Assembly: GCA_041675885.1 (NCBI GenBank)
Contig: JBAYSY010000022.1
Location: forward strand, 1-46,954
Source: JBAYSY01 sp041675885
Lineage (GTDB): Bacteria; Pseudomonadota; Alphaproteobacteria; Rhodobacterales; Rhodobacteraceae
DNA length: 46,954 bases
Direction of reading: 5' to 3'
Under the pieces are notes generated by a model, which was given only the letters and a program-made list of their open reading frames with translations, made no database searches and was not told where the DNA came from. Made by a program: the position numbers and the translations under genes. Shown here in pieces: positions 1 through 10,608 of the stretch (its first letter is position 1; each line of letters starts with the position of its first letter).

Positions 1-405
1 CAGCGCCGCCGCCCCCAGCGCCGGATAGGGGCTTTCATCCCAACCCTTGTCGCCGCCGTTGGTGAGGTCGAACAGGATCGCCCCCGGCACGATCGGCACA
101 CGCTGGTCGCCCACCGCGAATCCCCGCCCGGCACGGCGCAACCCGCCCATGACACCCGCCGCCGCATCCAGCCCGAAGGCCGAGCCACCGGAAAGGAACA
201 GCGCGTCCACCTCCTGCACCATCTTGTCGGGCGCAAGCAGGTCGGTCTCGCGCGTGCCGGGCGCGCCGCCCATCACATGCACCGCGGCGGTAAAGGGGCG
301 CTCGCCCAGCAGAACCGTGGTGCCCGAGCGCAGCGTCGCATCCTCGGCATTGCCGACCCGCAGCCCGGCGACATCGGTGATCAGATTGCGCGGCCCCGGC
401 TTCAT
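1..405 (-). CDS. P1-family (DmpA-type) aminopeptidase, partial
   Basis: The N-terminal 135 residues are visible; the C-terminus lies beyond the left edge. The protein begins MKPGPRNLITDVAGLRVGNA and contains GTTVLLGERPFTAAV and LFLSGGSAFGLDAAAGVM, which match the P1 family (L-aminopeptidase/D-esterase DmpA, beta-aminopeptidases). These enzymes are made as one chain and self-cleave before an internal nucleophile further downstream, which is not in view. The ATG at 403-405 lies after the SDR gene on the same strand with about 105 bases between them, so it is probably the next gene of the transport operon. A role in hydrolysing an imported peptide or amide is inference from the neighbouring peptide-type ABC genes. 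Confidence 0.85.
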   Translation of the reverse strand, partial: MKPGPRNLITDVAGLRVGNAEDATLRSGTTVLLGERPFTAAVHVMGGAPGTRETDLLAPDKMVQEVDALFLSGGSAFGLDAAAGVMGGLRRAGRGFAVGDQRVPIVPGAILFDLTNGGDKGWDESPYPALGAAAL

Positions 406-484
406 ACTTCTATCCCCTTCATCTTGCCAGAAATACTCTCCGGGGGGGTCCGGGGGGACGGAAAGTCCTCCCGGCGGGGGGTGC

Positions 485-500
485 GGGGGGCTGGCCCCCC
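485..500 (-). other. Very GC-rich hairpin between SDR and peptidase genes
   Basis: Seven G/C-only bases pair perfectly with their complement across a two-base gap (485-491 with 494-500). The hairpin sits just after the SDR stop codon. No T tract follows on either strand, so it may attenuate rather than end transcription before the peptidase gene. Confidence 0.35.
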
Positions 501-510
501 GCCGTCCCCC

Positions 511-1251
511 TCAGATACACCGCCCCCCGTCCACTTCCATCGCCACGCCGGTCACCATCGACGCCTCGTCCGAGCAGAGGAAACAGGCGGCATTGCCCAT
601 GTCCTCCGGGGTCGAGAACCGGCCGATCGGGATCGTGGCCAGGAACTTCGCCCGCATCTCCGGCGTGTCCTCGCCCAGGAACGACTTGAGCAGGGGCGTC
701 TCCCCCGCCACCGGGTTGATCGCGTTCACCCGCACCCCGAAGGGCGCAAGCTCCACCGCCATCGCCTTGGTCGCGGTGATCATCCAGCCCTTCGACGCGT
801 TATACCAGTTGAGCCGGGGCCGGGGCGACACGCCTGCGGTCGAGGCCACGTTCAGGATCGCGCCCGCCCCGTTCGCCTTCATATGCCCCACCAGATGCCG
901 CGCGGTCAGGTAGACCGACTTGACGTTGACGGCAAGCACCCGGTCGAACTCGGCCTCGGTCACCTCCTCCATCGGTTGCGGCAGATGGGTGATGCCGGCG
1001 TTGTTCACGAGGATATCGACCCTGCCGAAGGCGGCAATAGCGGCGCGGGCCATGTCCGCCACGCTCGCATCCTGCGACACATCCACCTGCTGCGCCACGC
1101 CGCCCACCTCGGCCGCCACCGCCTGCGCGGCGGCCTCGTTGATGTCGGCCACCATGACCCGCGCGCCCTCGGCGGCGAACTTGCGCGCGATGCCCGCGCC
1201 GAAGCCCGAGCCGCCGCCGGTCACGATCGCGCATTTGCCCTGAAGTCTCAT
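511..1251 (-). CDS. Short-chain dehydrogenase/reductase (SDR)
   Basis: This 246-residue classical SDR is an NAD(P)-dependent oxidoreductase. Visible motifs are the TGGGSGFG dinucleotide-binding loop at residues 11-18, NNAG at 83-86, and the catalytic Ser137, Tyr150 and Lys154 (YNASK). The length is typical of the classical family. The acidic residue after the second strand (VMVADIN) favours NAD(H) over NADP(H). It begins 9 bases after the aldehyde dehydrogenase stop, with a G-rich ribosome site overlapping that stop, so the two are co-transcribed. The C-terminus closes with GVAMEVDGGRCI, as in the glucose/3-oxoacyl-ACP dehydrogenase-like group. The substrate cannot be told. With the dehydrogenase next door it could oxidise an alcohol or hydroxy-acid made from the imported compound. 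Confidence 0.9.
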   Translation of the reverse strand: MRLQGKCAIVTGGGSGFGAGIARKFAAEGARVMVADINEAAAQAVAAEVGGVAQQVDVSQDASVADMARAAIAAFGRVDILVNNAGITHLPQPMEEVTEAEFDRVLAVNVKSVYLTARHLVGHMKANGAGAILNVASTAGVSPRPRLNWYNASKGWMITATKAMAVELAPFGVRVNAINPVAGETPLLKSFLGEDTPEMRAKFLATIPIGRFSTPEDMGNAACFLCSDEASMVTGVAMEVDGGRCI

Positions 1252-1260
1252 GTCTTCCCC

Positions 1261-2683
1261 CTATCCGTGATGCGCCGCGACGGTCTTCAGCACCGAAAAC
1301 CCGTAAAGCGCCTCGAACCCCTTTTCGCGGCCGTGGCCCGACTTGCCGACGCCGCCGAACGGCAGTTCCACCCCGCCCCCCGCGCCGTAGTTGTTGAGGA
1401 ACACCTGCCCGGCCCGCAGCCGTTTCGCAAGCCGCATCTGCCGGGCGCCGCTTTCCGACCAGACCGAGGCGACAAGGCCGAATTCGGTGCCGTTGGCGAT
1501 GGCGGCCGCCTGTTCCTCATCGTCGAAGGGAACCACGACCTGCACCGGGCCGAAGATTTCCTCCTGCGCCAGCATGTGGTCGGGGGCGAGGCCCGTGAGC
1601 AGCCGCGGCGCGACGTAATGGCCGCCCGCGGGGGCGTCGGCCGCCACCACCCCTTGCGCCGCCACGGTCACGTCGCTGCCATGTGCCAGCATCCCCTCGA
1701 CCCGCGCCTTCTGCGCCGCCGAGACCACCGGCCCCACGTCGAGGTCGGCCATGGCGGGGCCCACGCGCAGCGCGGCGTAGCGTTCGGCCATGCGGGCGAG
1801 AACCTCGTCGTAGCGCGACCGCTCCACGAGGATGCGCGACGAGGCCGAACAGGTCTGCCCGGCGTTCTGGATGCCCGCGTTGACCAGAAACGGCAGGGCC
1901 TTGTCGAGATCGGCGTCGGCGAACACCAGTTGCGGCGACTTGCCGCCCAGCTCCAGCGTCACCGGCACCACGTTGCGGCCCGCCGCCTGCTGGATCAGCA
2001 TCCCGACCGGCACCGAGCCGGTGAAGGAGATGTGGTGGATGCCGGGATGCGCCGAGAGCGCCGCACCCGCCTCCTCCCCCAGCCCCGGCACGATGTTGAG
2101 CGCGCCTTCGGGCAGCCCGGCCTCCTGCGCGATGCGGGCGAAGGCCAGCGCGGTCAGGCTCGCCTCCTCGGCGGGTTTCAGCACGCAGGCGTTGCCCATG
2201 GCGAGCGCCGCGCCGACCGAGCGGCCGATGATCTGCATCGGGTAATTCCAGGGCACGATATGGCCGGTGACCCCGTGCGGCTCGCGCAATGTATAGACGG
2301 TGTAGCCGTCGAGATAGGGGATGGTCTCGCCGGTGATCTTGTCGGCGGCGCCGCCGTAGAACTCCATATAGCGGGCCAGCGCCAGCGCATCGGCCCGCGC
2401 CTGCTTCAGGGGCTTGCCCACATCGGTCGCCTCGATCCGGGCGAGGTCCTCGGCCCGTTCCGTGACCAGAGTGCCGATGCGCGCGAGGATGCGCCCGCGC
2501 TCGGCTGCGGTGGCGCGGCCCCAGTCGCCCGCCAGCGCCTTCTGCGCGGCCGTGACCGCGGCGTCGATGTCCTCCGCCGAACCGCGGGCGATCTCGCCCA
2601 CCGTCTCGCCGGTCGAGGGGTCTTCGACCGGCAGCACTTCGGCGGTGCGCCGCCAGGTGCCGCCGATCAGGATTTCCGCCGGG

Positions 2684-2700
<17 letters not shown>
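1261..2700 (-). CDS. NAD(P)-dependent aldehyde dehydrogenase
   Basis: A 479-residue aldehyde dehydrogenase that oxidises an aldehyde to a carboxylate. The conserved Asn152 (VPWNYP), Glu250 (LELGGK) and catalytic Cys284 (GQTCSA) are all present, as is the SFTGS cofactor-binding turn near 225-229. The overall family resembles betaine, gamma-aminobutyraldehyde or succinate-semialdehyde dehydrogenases. I chose the ATG at 2698-2700 because AAGGAA lies at the right distance and the protein then starts like its family; an in-frame start at 2748 would add 16 residues inside the upstream gene. It overlaps the end of the ABC ATPase gene by 17 bases, which implies translational coupling. The substrate is unknown; an amine-derived aldehyde would fit a peptide or amine uptake operon. 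Confidence 0.92.
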
Positions 2701-4296
<1,596 letters not shown>

Positions 4297-4300
<4 letters not shown>

Positions 4301-5115
4301 CGCGTCCGCCTCAGCCTCGGGTCGAGCAGGTCGCGCAGCCCGTCGCCCATCAGGTTGAGCCCGAGCACGGTCAGCACGATCGCAAGCCCCGGCAGGATCG
4401 CCAGATGCGGCGCAAGCGAGATCATGGTCTGGCTTTCCGCCAGCATCCTCCCCCATGACGGCAGCGGCGGCTGGGCGCCGAGGCCGACATAGCTCAGCCC
4501 GGCCTCGGCAAGGATACCGAGCGAGAACTGGATGGTGCCCTGCACGATCAGCAGGTTGGCGATATTGGGCAGGATATGCTGCATCGAGATCCGCGCCCGG
4601 CCCTTGCCCGCCACCTGCGCCGCCCGGATATAATCCAGCGTCCACAGGCTGAGCGCCGCGCCACGGGTGACACGGGCGAACACCGGGATGTTGAAGATGC
4701 CGATGGCGATGATCGCGTTGGTGGCCGAGGGGCCGAACACGGCGGTGATCAGGATGGCGATCACCAGCGAGGGGAAGGCGAACACCAGATCGTTGCCGCG
4801 CATGATGACCTCGTCCAGCAGCCCGCCATGCCGTGCCGCCGCAAGCAGGCCCAGCGGCACCCCGGCCGCGATCCCGATCCCGACCGCAAGGATGGCGACG
4901 GCGATCGAGGTGCGCGCGCCCACCATCAGCATCGACAGCATGTCGCGGCCGAAATGGTCGGTGCCCAGCAGGAAGCCATCGCCCGGCGCCTTCAGCCGCA
5001 GCGCGATGTTGATCGCCTCGACCGGCCAGGGGGTCCAGACCAGCGACACCAGCGCCGCCACGGCGAAGACCGCCGTCAGCGCCGCCCCGAGGATCAGGGT
5101 CGCGCCCCCCCTCAT
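4297..5115 (-). CDS. Peptide-type ABC transporter permease, DppC-like
   Basis: A 272-residue inner-membrane permease of the DppC/OppC type. The N-terminus has one membrane segment and then the LLGTDHFGRDMLSMLMVGAR signature of the family. Further hydrophobic segments follow, with the EAA-type loop VFARVTRGAALSLWTLDYIRA and the closing GDGLRDLLDPRLRRTR. It overlaps its neighbours at both ends: its ATG lies four bases inside the DppB-like gene and its TGA forms ATGA with the ATPase start. Substrate specificity cannot be read from the permease. Di- or oligopeptides, or related amine-containing solutes, are the usual cargo. Confidence 0.93.
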
Positions 5116-6059
5116 GCGCGCCTCCGCAGCCGGGGGTCGACGGCGGCATAGGCCAGATCGACGAGAAAATTGACCAGGATCACCGCGAAGACCAGCAGCA
5201 TCACCACCGATTCCACCACGATCAGGTCGCGCTGGGTGATGCCCTGAAAGATCAGCCGCCCGAGGCCGGGCAGGAAGAACACGTTCTCGATGATGATCGC
5301 CCCCGCCAGCAGGAACGAGAATTGCAGCCCGAGGATGGTCAGCACCGGAATGAGCGCGTTGCGGAAGGCGTGGCGCAGCACCGCCTGCCCCCGCGTCAGC
5401 CCCTTGGCACGGGCGGTGCGGATATAGTCCTGGTCCAGAACCTCCAGCACCGCCGAGCGCATCACCCGCGCCAGGATCGACGCCTGCGGCAGCGCAAGCG
5501 CCACGGCGGGCAGGGTCAGCGCCTTGATATTGGGCCAGAAGCCGCGCTCCCACCCCGGAAAGCCGCCCGAGGGGAACCAGCGCAGATGGATCGCGAAGAC
5601 CAGCACCAGCAGCATGGCGAACCAGAAGTTCGGCACCGCGATTCCAAACTGCGTCGTGCCCATCACCGCAAGGTCGGCGGGCCTGCCCTGCCGGGCGGCG
5701 GCGATCAACCCGACCGGAATCGCGATCACCGTGGACAGCGCCAGCGCGTAGAGCGTGAGCGGCAGCGATACCTGCATTCGCGCCGCCACCAGCTCCGCCA
5801 CCGGCACCCGGTAGGTGTAGGAGATGCCGAAATCTCCGGTCAGCATCCCGCCGGCCCAGCGCAGGTAACGCTCGACGGCCGAGCCTTCGAGCCCCAGTTG
5901 CGCGCGCAGCGCCGCCACCGTATCGGGCGCGGCGTTCATCCCCAGCATATAGGCCGCCGGATCGCCGGGGATCACCTCGATCACCGCGAAGATCACCACG
6001 CTCGCCACCACGAGGCTGAGCGCCAGCGACACAAGCCGGGACATTGTATAGCGCAGCAT
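5112..6059 (-). CDS. Peptide-type ABC transporter permease, DppB-like
   Basis: A 315-residue inner-membrane permease of the DppB/OppB type and the first visible gene of the operon. It shows the N-terminal membrane segment followed by VIEVIPGDPAAYMLG, an extended periplasmic part, the EAA loop LDQDYIRTARAKGL and the C-terminal DLAYAAVDPRLRRRA, all standard for the family. The ATG at 6057-6059 is preceded by an AAGGAGG ribosome site at good spacing. An in-frame start 15 bases further in is possible. The 189 bases upstream to trhO should contain the operon promoter, but I could not pick a convincing one. Confidence 0.93.
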   Translation of the reverse strand: MLRYTMSRLVSLALSLVVASVVIFAVIEVIPGDPAAYMLGMNAAPDTVAALRAQLGLEGSAVERYLRWAGGMLTGDFGISYTYRVPVAELVAARMQVSLPLTLYALALSTVIAIPVGLIAAARQGRPADLAVMGTTQFGIAVPNFWFAMLLVLVFAIHLRWFPSGGFPGWERGFWPNIKALTLPAVALALPQASILARVMRSAVLEVLDQDYIRTARAKGLTRGQAVLRHAFRNALIPVLTILGLQFSFLLAGAIIIENVFFLPGLGRLIFQGITQRDLIVVESVVMLLVFAVILVNFLVDLAYAAVDPRLRRRA

Positions 6060-6248
6060 CGGGCCTCCTTCCGGCCGGAAGCTAGAGCCGCGCGCGGGCG
6101 GGGTCCAGAGGGGATATTCGCAGGCACAAGCCCCCTGCCCCGGCCGACAGGACAAGGGGCAGCGGCCGCCCGGACCAACTGCGCGGCCGTTCCGGGCAAG
6201 GGGCTACCCCGCATCCGGCGTTCCGCTTCAACCCGGGCCGCCTTGCCG

Positions 6249-7160
6249 TCACCCCTCCACCGGGCCGAGATGGCGCCTGCCCCGTGCCGCCGCGCGGTCG
6301 ATCTGGCGCTGGCGTTCGCGGAACCTCTCGCGGCGGGCGGCGGGGACCGTATCGCGGCAGCGGTGGCAGGAGACGCCCTCCTCGTATTCCGGCCGCGCGA
6401 CATCCTCGGGCGCAAGCGGGCGACGGCAGCCGTGGCACAGCAGATGCCGCCCCGGCCGCAGCCCGTGGCCCACCGCCACCCGGCCGTCGAACACGAAACA
6501 CTCGCCCCGCCAGAGGCTTTCGGCCTCGGGCACCTCCTCAAGGTATTTCAGGATGCCACCCCTGAGGTGGAACACCTCGGCCACGCCCTGACCCAGCAAC
6601 CAGTTGGTCGATTTCTCGCAGCGGATGCCGCCGGTGCAGAACATCGCCACCCGCTTGCCCGCAAAATGCCCGGCATTGTCGCGCCACCACGCCGGGAAGG
6701 CGCCGAAACTTTCGGTGCCGGGATCGACCGCCCCGGCGAAACTGCCGATCGCCACCTCGTAATCGTTGCGGGTGTCGATCACCACCACATCGGGGGCCGA
6801 GATCAGCGCGTTCCAGTCGCGCGGCTCGACATAATGCCCGACACGGGCGCGCGGATCGACATCGGGCTGCCCCATCGTCACGATCTCGCGCTTCAGCCGG
6901 ACCTTGATCCGGCCGAAGGGCATGGTCTCGGCGATGCTTTCCTTCCACTCGATCCCGGCACAGCCCGGCAGGGCACGGATGTGGGCAAGGACCGCGTCGA
7001 TCCCCTCGCGCGACCCGGCGACGGTGCCGTTGATCCCCTCGGGCGCAAGCAGGATCGTGCCGCGCAGCCCCTGTTCCGCACAGAGCGTCAGCAGCGGGCC
7101 GCGCAGCGCGGCCGGGTCGGGGAAGCGGGTGAAATGATAAAGCGCGGCGACGGTGAACAT
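6249..7160 (-). CDS. trhO: tRNA uridine(34) hydroxylase TrhO (rhodanese family)
   Basis: A 303-residue protein of the UPF0176/YceA family. In characterised members it hydroxylates U34 of tRNAs as the first step to 5-carboxymethoxy- or methoxyuridine, independently of prephenate. It has an N-terminal acylphosphatase-like domain (about 1-95), a rhodanese domain with DTRNDYE (129-135), the catalytic loop FCTGGIRCEKS with Cys175 and Cys181, and a C-terminal Cys-rich part (CHGCRRP, CHRC) that resembles a zinc site. It is divergent from pncA across about 100 bases. A GAGGG ribosome site precedes the ATG. The C-terminal tail is Arg-rich and may bind RNA (inference). Confidence 0.92.
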   Translation of the reverse strand: MFTVAALYHFTRFPDPAALRGPLLTLCAEQGLRGTILLAPEGINGTVAGSREGIDAVLAHIRALPGCAGIEWKESIAETMPFGRIKVRLKREIVTMGQPDVDPRARVGHYVEPRDWNALISAPDVVVIDTRNDYEVAIGSFAGAVDPGTESFGAFPAWWRDNAGHFAGKRVAMFCTGGIRCEKSTNWLLGQGVAEVFHLRGGILKYLEEVPEAESLWRGECFVFDGRVAVGHGLRPGRHLLCHGCRRPLAPEDVARPEYEEGVSCHRCRDTVPAARRERFRERQRQIDRAAARGRRHLGPVEG

Positions 7161-7206
7161 CCGCCCTCACTGGCGCGGCGCCGCCGGAAACGCAAGCCCC
7201 CGGCCA

Positions 7207-7235
7207 TTGACGCCACGCGGGACGCGACTTACCCA
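7207..7235 (+). promoter_or_regulatory. Candidate promoter of pncA-pncB
   Basis: TTGACG at 7207-7212 and TACCCA at 7230-7235 are separated by 17 bases and lie about 25 bases before the pncA ATG. The -35 box is good and the -10 box is weak. It lies in the short gap shared with the divergent trhO. Confidence 0.35.
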
Positions 7236-7259
7236 AAAGGAACCAGCAGGAGAAATGCC

Positions 7260-7868
7260 ATGCGCCCCACGACCGAAGCCCTGATCGCCATCGACATCCA
7301 GAACGACTTCTGCCCCGGCGGTGCGCTGGCGGTGGCGGAGGGCGACCGGATCGTGCCACGGGTGAACGCGCTGCTGCGGGAATTTCCGGTGCGTGTGCTG
7401 ACCCAGGACTGGCACCCGGCGAATCACGCCTCCTTCGCGGCGAACCACCCGGGGGCGGAGCCGTTCAACCTCACGGAAATGCCCTACGGCCCGCAGGTGC
7501 TGTGGCCGGTGCATTGCGTGATCGGCTCGGCCGGCGCGGCGTTCCACCCGGATCTGGATGCCGACGCCGCCGACATGATCATCCGCAAGGGGTTCCGGCC
7601 CGAAATCGACAGCTATTCCGCCTTTTTCGACAACGACCGGACCACGCCCACCGGGCTGGAAGGCTATCTGCGCTCGCGCGGGGTCACGGCGCTGACGCTT
7701 GCCGGGCTCGCCACCGATTTCTGCGTGGCCTGGTCGGCGCTGGATGCCGTGCGGCTGGGGTTCAGGGTCACGGTGCTGGAGGGCGCAAGCCGCGCCATCG
7801 ACCTCGACGGCTCGCTCGCCGCCCGGCGGGGGGAGATGCAGGCCGCGGGCGTCACGCTGGAGCCCTGA
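7260..7868 (+). CDS. pncA: Nicotinamidase PncA
   Basis: A 202-residue isochorismatase-fold amidase that converts nicotinamide to nicotinate in NAD salvage. The catalytic Asp12 (AIDIQNDF), Lys110 (IRKGF) and nucleophile Cys155 (ATDFCVAWSA) are present. Metal ligands are expected at Asp50, His52 and a nearby histidine (QDWHPANHASF). The length and the HPGAEPFNL segment are typical. The ATG at 7260 follows AGGAG at good spacing; an out-of-frame ATG five bases earlier is not used. The next gene, pncB, takes nicotinate to nicotinate mononucleotide and starts two bases after the pncA stop, so the pair forms a two-step salvage operon. Confidence 0.95.
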   Translation: MRPTTEALIAIDIQNDFCPGGALAVAEGDRIVPRVNALLREFPVRVLTQDWHPANHASFAANHPGAEPFNLTEMPYGPQVLWPVHCVIGSAGAAFHPDLDADAADMIIRKGFRPEIDSYSAFFDNDRTTPTGLEGYLRSRGVTALTLAGLATDFCVAWSALDAVRLGFRVTVLEGASRAIDLDGSLAARRGEMQAAGVTLEP

Positions 7869-7869
7869 G

Positions 7870-9162
7870 ATGGAGGACATCGCCACAAGGGTCTGGAACC
7901 ACAAGTGGAAGATCGACCCGATCGTGCGGTCGCTGATCGACACCGATTTCTACAAGCTTCTGATGTGCCAGTCGGTGTTCCGCAACCGGCCCGACACCAC
8001 CGTCACCTTCAGCCTGATCAACCGGACCCGATCCATCCGCCTCGCCGAACTGGTCGATGAGGGTGAGTTGCGCGAGCAACTGGACCACATCCGCAGCCTG
8101 CGGCTGACGCGGGGCGAATCCACCTGGCTGCGCGGCAACACCTTCTACGGCAAGCGCCAGATGTTCCGCCCGGATTTCATGGAGTGGTTCGAGGGCCTGC
8201 AACTGCCGCCCTACCATCTGGAAAAGCGCGACGGGCAGTATGAGCTGACCTTCGAGGGCAAATGGCCCGAGGTGATGCTGTGGGAAATCCCCGCCCTCGC
8301 CGTGCTGATGGAACTGCGCTCGCGCGCCGTGCTGGAACGGATGGGCCGGTTCGAGCTTCAGGTGCTCTACGCCCGCGCCATGACCAAGCTGTGGGAAAAG
8401 ATCGAACGATTGCGGGGGGTTGAGAATCTGCGCATCGCGGATTTCGGCTCGCGCCGCCGCCATTCCTTCCTGTGGCAGGACTGGTGCGTGCAGGCGATGA
8501 TCGAGGGGCTGGGCGAGAAGTTCACCGGCACCTCGAACTGCCTGATCGCCATGCGCCGCGACATCGAGGCGATCGGCACCAACGCCCATGAACTGCCGAT
8601 GGTCTATTCGGCGCTGGCCGACAGCGACGCCGAACTGGCACAGGCGCCCTATCAGGTGCTGGCCGACTGGCACGAGGAACACGACGGCAACCTGCGCGTC
8701 ATCCTGCCCGACACCTACGGGACCGAGGGCTTCCTGCAAAACGCCCCCGACTGGCTGGCCGGCTGGACCGGGATCAGGATCGACTCGGGCGATCCGGCCG
8801 AGGGGGCCGAGACCGCGATCCGCTGGTGGCGGGAGCGCGGCGAAGACCCGCGCCAGAAACTGGTGATCTTCTCTGACGGGCTGGACGCGGACAAGATCAT
8901 CGAATTGCAGGCCCGGTTCGCCGGACGGGTCAAGGTCAGCTTCGGCTGGGGCACGATGCTCACCAACGACTTCCGCGGCCTCGCCCCCGGCGACGGCCTC
9001 GCCCCGTTCAGCCTCGTGTGCAAGGCGGTGGCGGCCGAGGGACGGCCCACGGTGAAGCTTTCCGACAACCCCAACAAGGCGATGGGCCCGGCGGACCAGA
9101 TCGCCCGCTACAAGCGGGTGTTCGGCGTGGGCGAACAGGCGGCGCAGGAAGTGGTGGTGTAG
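7870..9162 (+). CDS. pncB: Nicotinate phosphoribosyltransferase PncB
   Basis: A 430-residue enzyme that makes nicotinate mononucleotide from nicotinate and PRPP, with ATP hydrolysis, in the Preiss-Handler route. Family hallmarks are SLIDTDFYKLLMCQ near the start, ADFGSRRRHSFLWQDW, FTGTSNCLIA, the region GTNAHELPMVYSAL (the family's phosphorylated histidine lies here), IRIDSGDPAEGA and KLSDNPNKAMG at the end. It begins one base after the pncA stop codon, so translation is coupled. The 3' end is convergent with the alkB-like gene only 24 bases away. Confidence 0.95.
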   Translation: MEDIATRVWNHKWKIDPIVRSLIDTDFYKLLMCQSVFRNRPDTTVTFSLINRTRSIRLAELVDEGELREQLDHIRSLRLTRGESTWLRGNTFYGKRQMFRPDFMEWFEGLQLPPYHLEKRDGQYELTFEGKWPEVMLWEIPALAVLMELRSRAVLERMGRFELQVLYARAMTKLWEKIERLRGVENLRIADFGSRRRHSFLWQDWCVQAMIEGLGEKFTGTSNCLIAMRRDIEAIGTNAHELPMVYSALADSDAELAQAPYQVLADWHEEHDGNLRVILPDTYGTEGFLQNAPDWLAGWTGIRIDSGDPAEGAETAIRWWRERGEDPRQKLVIFSDGLDADKIIELQARFAGRVKVSFGWGTMLTNDFRGLAPGDGLAPFSLVCKAVAAEGRPTVKLSDNPNKAMGPADQIARYKRVFGVGEQAAQEVVV

Positions 9163-9186
9163 GGCCGCGCCCCACCCGATACCGCG

Positions 9187-10329
9187 TCAGCTTGCGCCGC
9201 GCGGCATCGGGGTCTCACCTCGGTTGTAGGGCTTCCAGTCCTCGATCTCGGGGTAATGCTGCCGCCGCCAGGCCCGCACCTTCGGATTCATCGCCCGGCG
9301 CCACAAGGGCGGGATCATCGCCAGCGCCGCCATGGCCGGGTAGCCGTAGGGCAGTTGCGGCGCCTCGTCCGGCCCGTAGGTCTGCAAAAGCGGAAACCGC
9401 CGGTCGGGCTTGTAATGGTGGTCGGAGTGGCGTTGCAGGTTGATCAGGAGCCAGTTCGAAGCCTTGTGCGCCGCGTTCCAGCTATGCCGGGGCAGGACGT
9501 GTTCATACCTGCCGTCGCCCAGATACTTCCGCGTCAGCCCGTAATGCTCGACATAATTGGTCAGCTCCAGCTGCCAGACCGCGCTTGCCACCTGCACCAG
9601 GAACAGCCCCAGCCCGACCCAACCGCCGATCAGGAAAGCCGCCAGCAGCATCAGCGCCTGCAACACCGCATAGCGCCAGAACGGGTTCGACCGATGCCAC
9701 GGCCCCAGCCCCTTGCGGGCCAGCATCTGCGCCTCGGCCCGCCAGGCCGAGCGCGGGCAGTCGCGCAGCACCCGGAACAGGAAGCGATGGAACCCCTCGT
9801 TGTAGCGCGCCGTCACCGGATCGCGCGGGGTGCCGACATGGCGGTGATGCACCAGCAGATGCTCCGACCGGAAATGCGAATACAGCACCGAGGCCAGCAG
9901 CAGGTCCGCCAGCCAGCGTTCCAGCCGGTTCTTCTGGTGCAGGAGTTCGTGCGAATAGACGATCCCCACCGAACCCGAGATCACGCCCACGCCGAAGAAC
10001 AGCACAAGGATTTCCAGCGTCGAAAGATGGTCGGTCCGGGTCACCCACCAGATCATGCCGAAGATCGCGCAAAGCTGGATCGGCAGCCAGATCAGGGTGA
10101 TGAGCCGATACCAGAACAGGTCGCCCTCGGCCACGTCGGTATCGGGATTGTCGGTGCCAGGCCCGCTGAGCCGGTCGAAGATCGTCACCAGAAACCAGGC
10201 GTAAAGCGGCATCAGCGCGACCGTCCAGCCGCCCGCGGTGGCGCCGATCACCGCAAGCGGTATCAGCCCGAGCGAGAGCCAGAACGGCAGGGCATTCCTG
10301 AGACGGCGGATTTCGGCGGTGTCGGACAT
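9187..10329 (-). CDS. alkB: AlkB-type alkane 1-monooxygenase (membrane di-iron)
   Basis: A 380-residue integral membrane non-haem di-iron hydroxylase that oxidises medium-chain n-alkanes at the terminal carbon, using electrons from rubredoxin. The histidine boxes are HELLHQ (127-132), EHLLVHHRH (156-164), NYVEHYGL (258-265) and LQRHSDHH (298-305). The last two match the AlkB signature exactly. Box 1 has Gln where the family usually has Lys, and box 2 has Val in place of the usual Gly. Several hydrophobic segments surround the boxes. ATG at 10329 has GAGGT upstream; an in-frame GTG at 10347 is an alternative. No rubredoxin or rubredoxin reductase gene is nearby, so electrons must come from elsewhere. 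A related membrane hydroxylase role is possible. Confidence 0.85.
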   Translation of the reverse strand: MSDTAEIRRLRNALPFWLSLGLIPLAVIGATAGGWTVALMPLYAWFLVTIFDRLSGPGTDNPDTDVAEGDLFWYRLITLIWLPIQLCAIFGMIWWVTRTDHLSTLEILVLFFGVGVISGSVGIVYSHELLHQKNRLERWLADLLLASVLYSHFRSEHLLVHHRHVGTPRDPVTARYNEGFHRFLFRVLRDCPRSAWRAEAQMLARKGLGPWHRSNPFWRYAVLQALMLLAAFLIGGWVGLGLFLVQVASAVWQLELTNYVEHYGLTRKYLGDGRYEHVLPRHSWNAAHKASNWLLINLQRHSDHHYKPDRRFPLLQTYGPDEAPQLPYGYPAMAALAMIPPLWRRAMNPKVRAWRRQHYPEIEDWKPYNRGETPMPRGAS

Positions 10330-10546
10330 GGGAGACCTCGGGGACACTCGTATTCTGCTGCCGCACCTTCCGGTGCGCGCCTCGCGGGGCAGAGCCTAGC
10401 AAGAGGAGGCCCGGTGGAAAATCCCCGTCATGCCGCCGGGGGATGCGTCACTTTCACCGTTCACTCTCCCATGCCTCCCCGACGGGCCGTTCTCTCCCTC
10501 CTGCCATTTTCTGTCTGAAAATATCCCACGGGGATCGCCGTTGGTT

Positions 10547-10575
10547 TCGCCATTGGTTCGAGAAGCCAATGGCGA
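10547..10575 (-). terminator. Hairpin downstream of mutY
   Basis: A perfect 10-base stem (10547-10556 with 10566-10575) with a 9-base loop lies 34 bases after the mutY stop. A short G5/C5 hairpin precedes it on the minus strand. There is no clear T run, so termination is inference. The rest of the 10330-10608 gap shows nothing else I can name. Confidence 0.35.
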
Positions 10576-10608
10576 TGGGGGTGTGAAACCCCCCGGCGCT
10601 CGTCGCCT

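Noticed and set aside
405..510. A repeat shared by the gap before the P1 peptidase (GAGAGTATTTCTGG) and the gap near 10520 (GATATTTTCAGACAG, minus)
   Set aside because: The likeness is limited to a few bases around TATTT after a GC-rich hairpin. It is too weak to call a repeat from two places.
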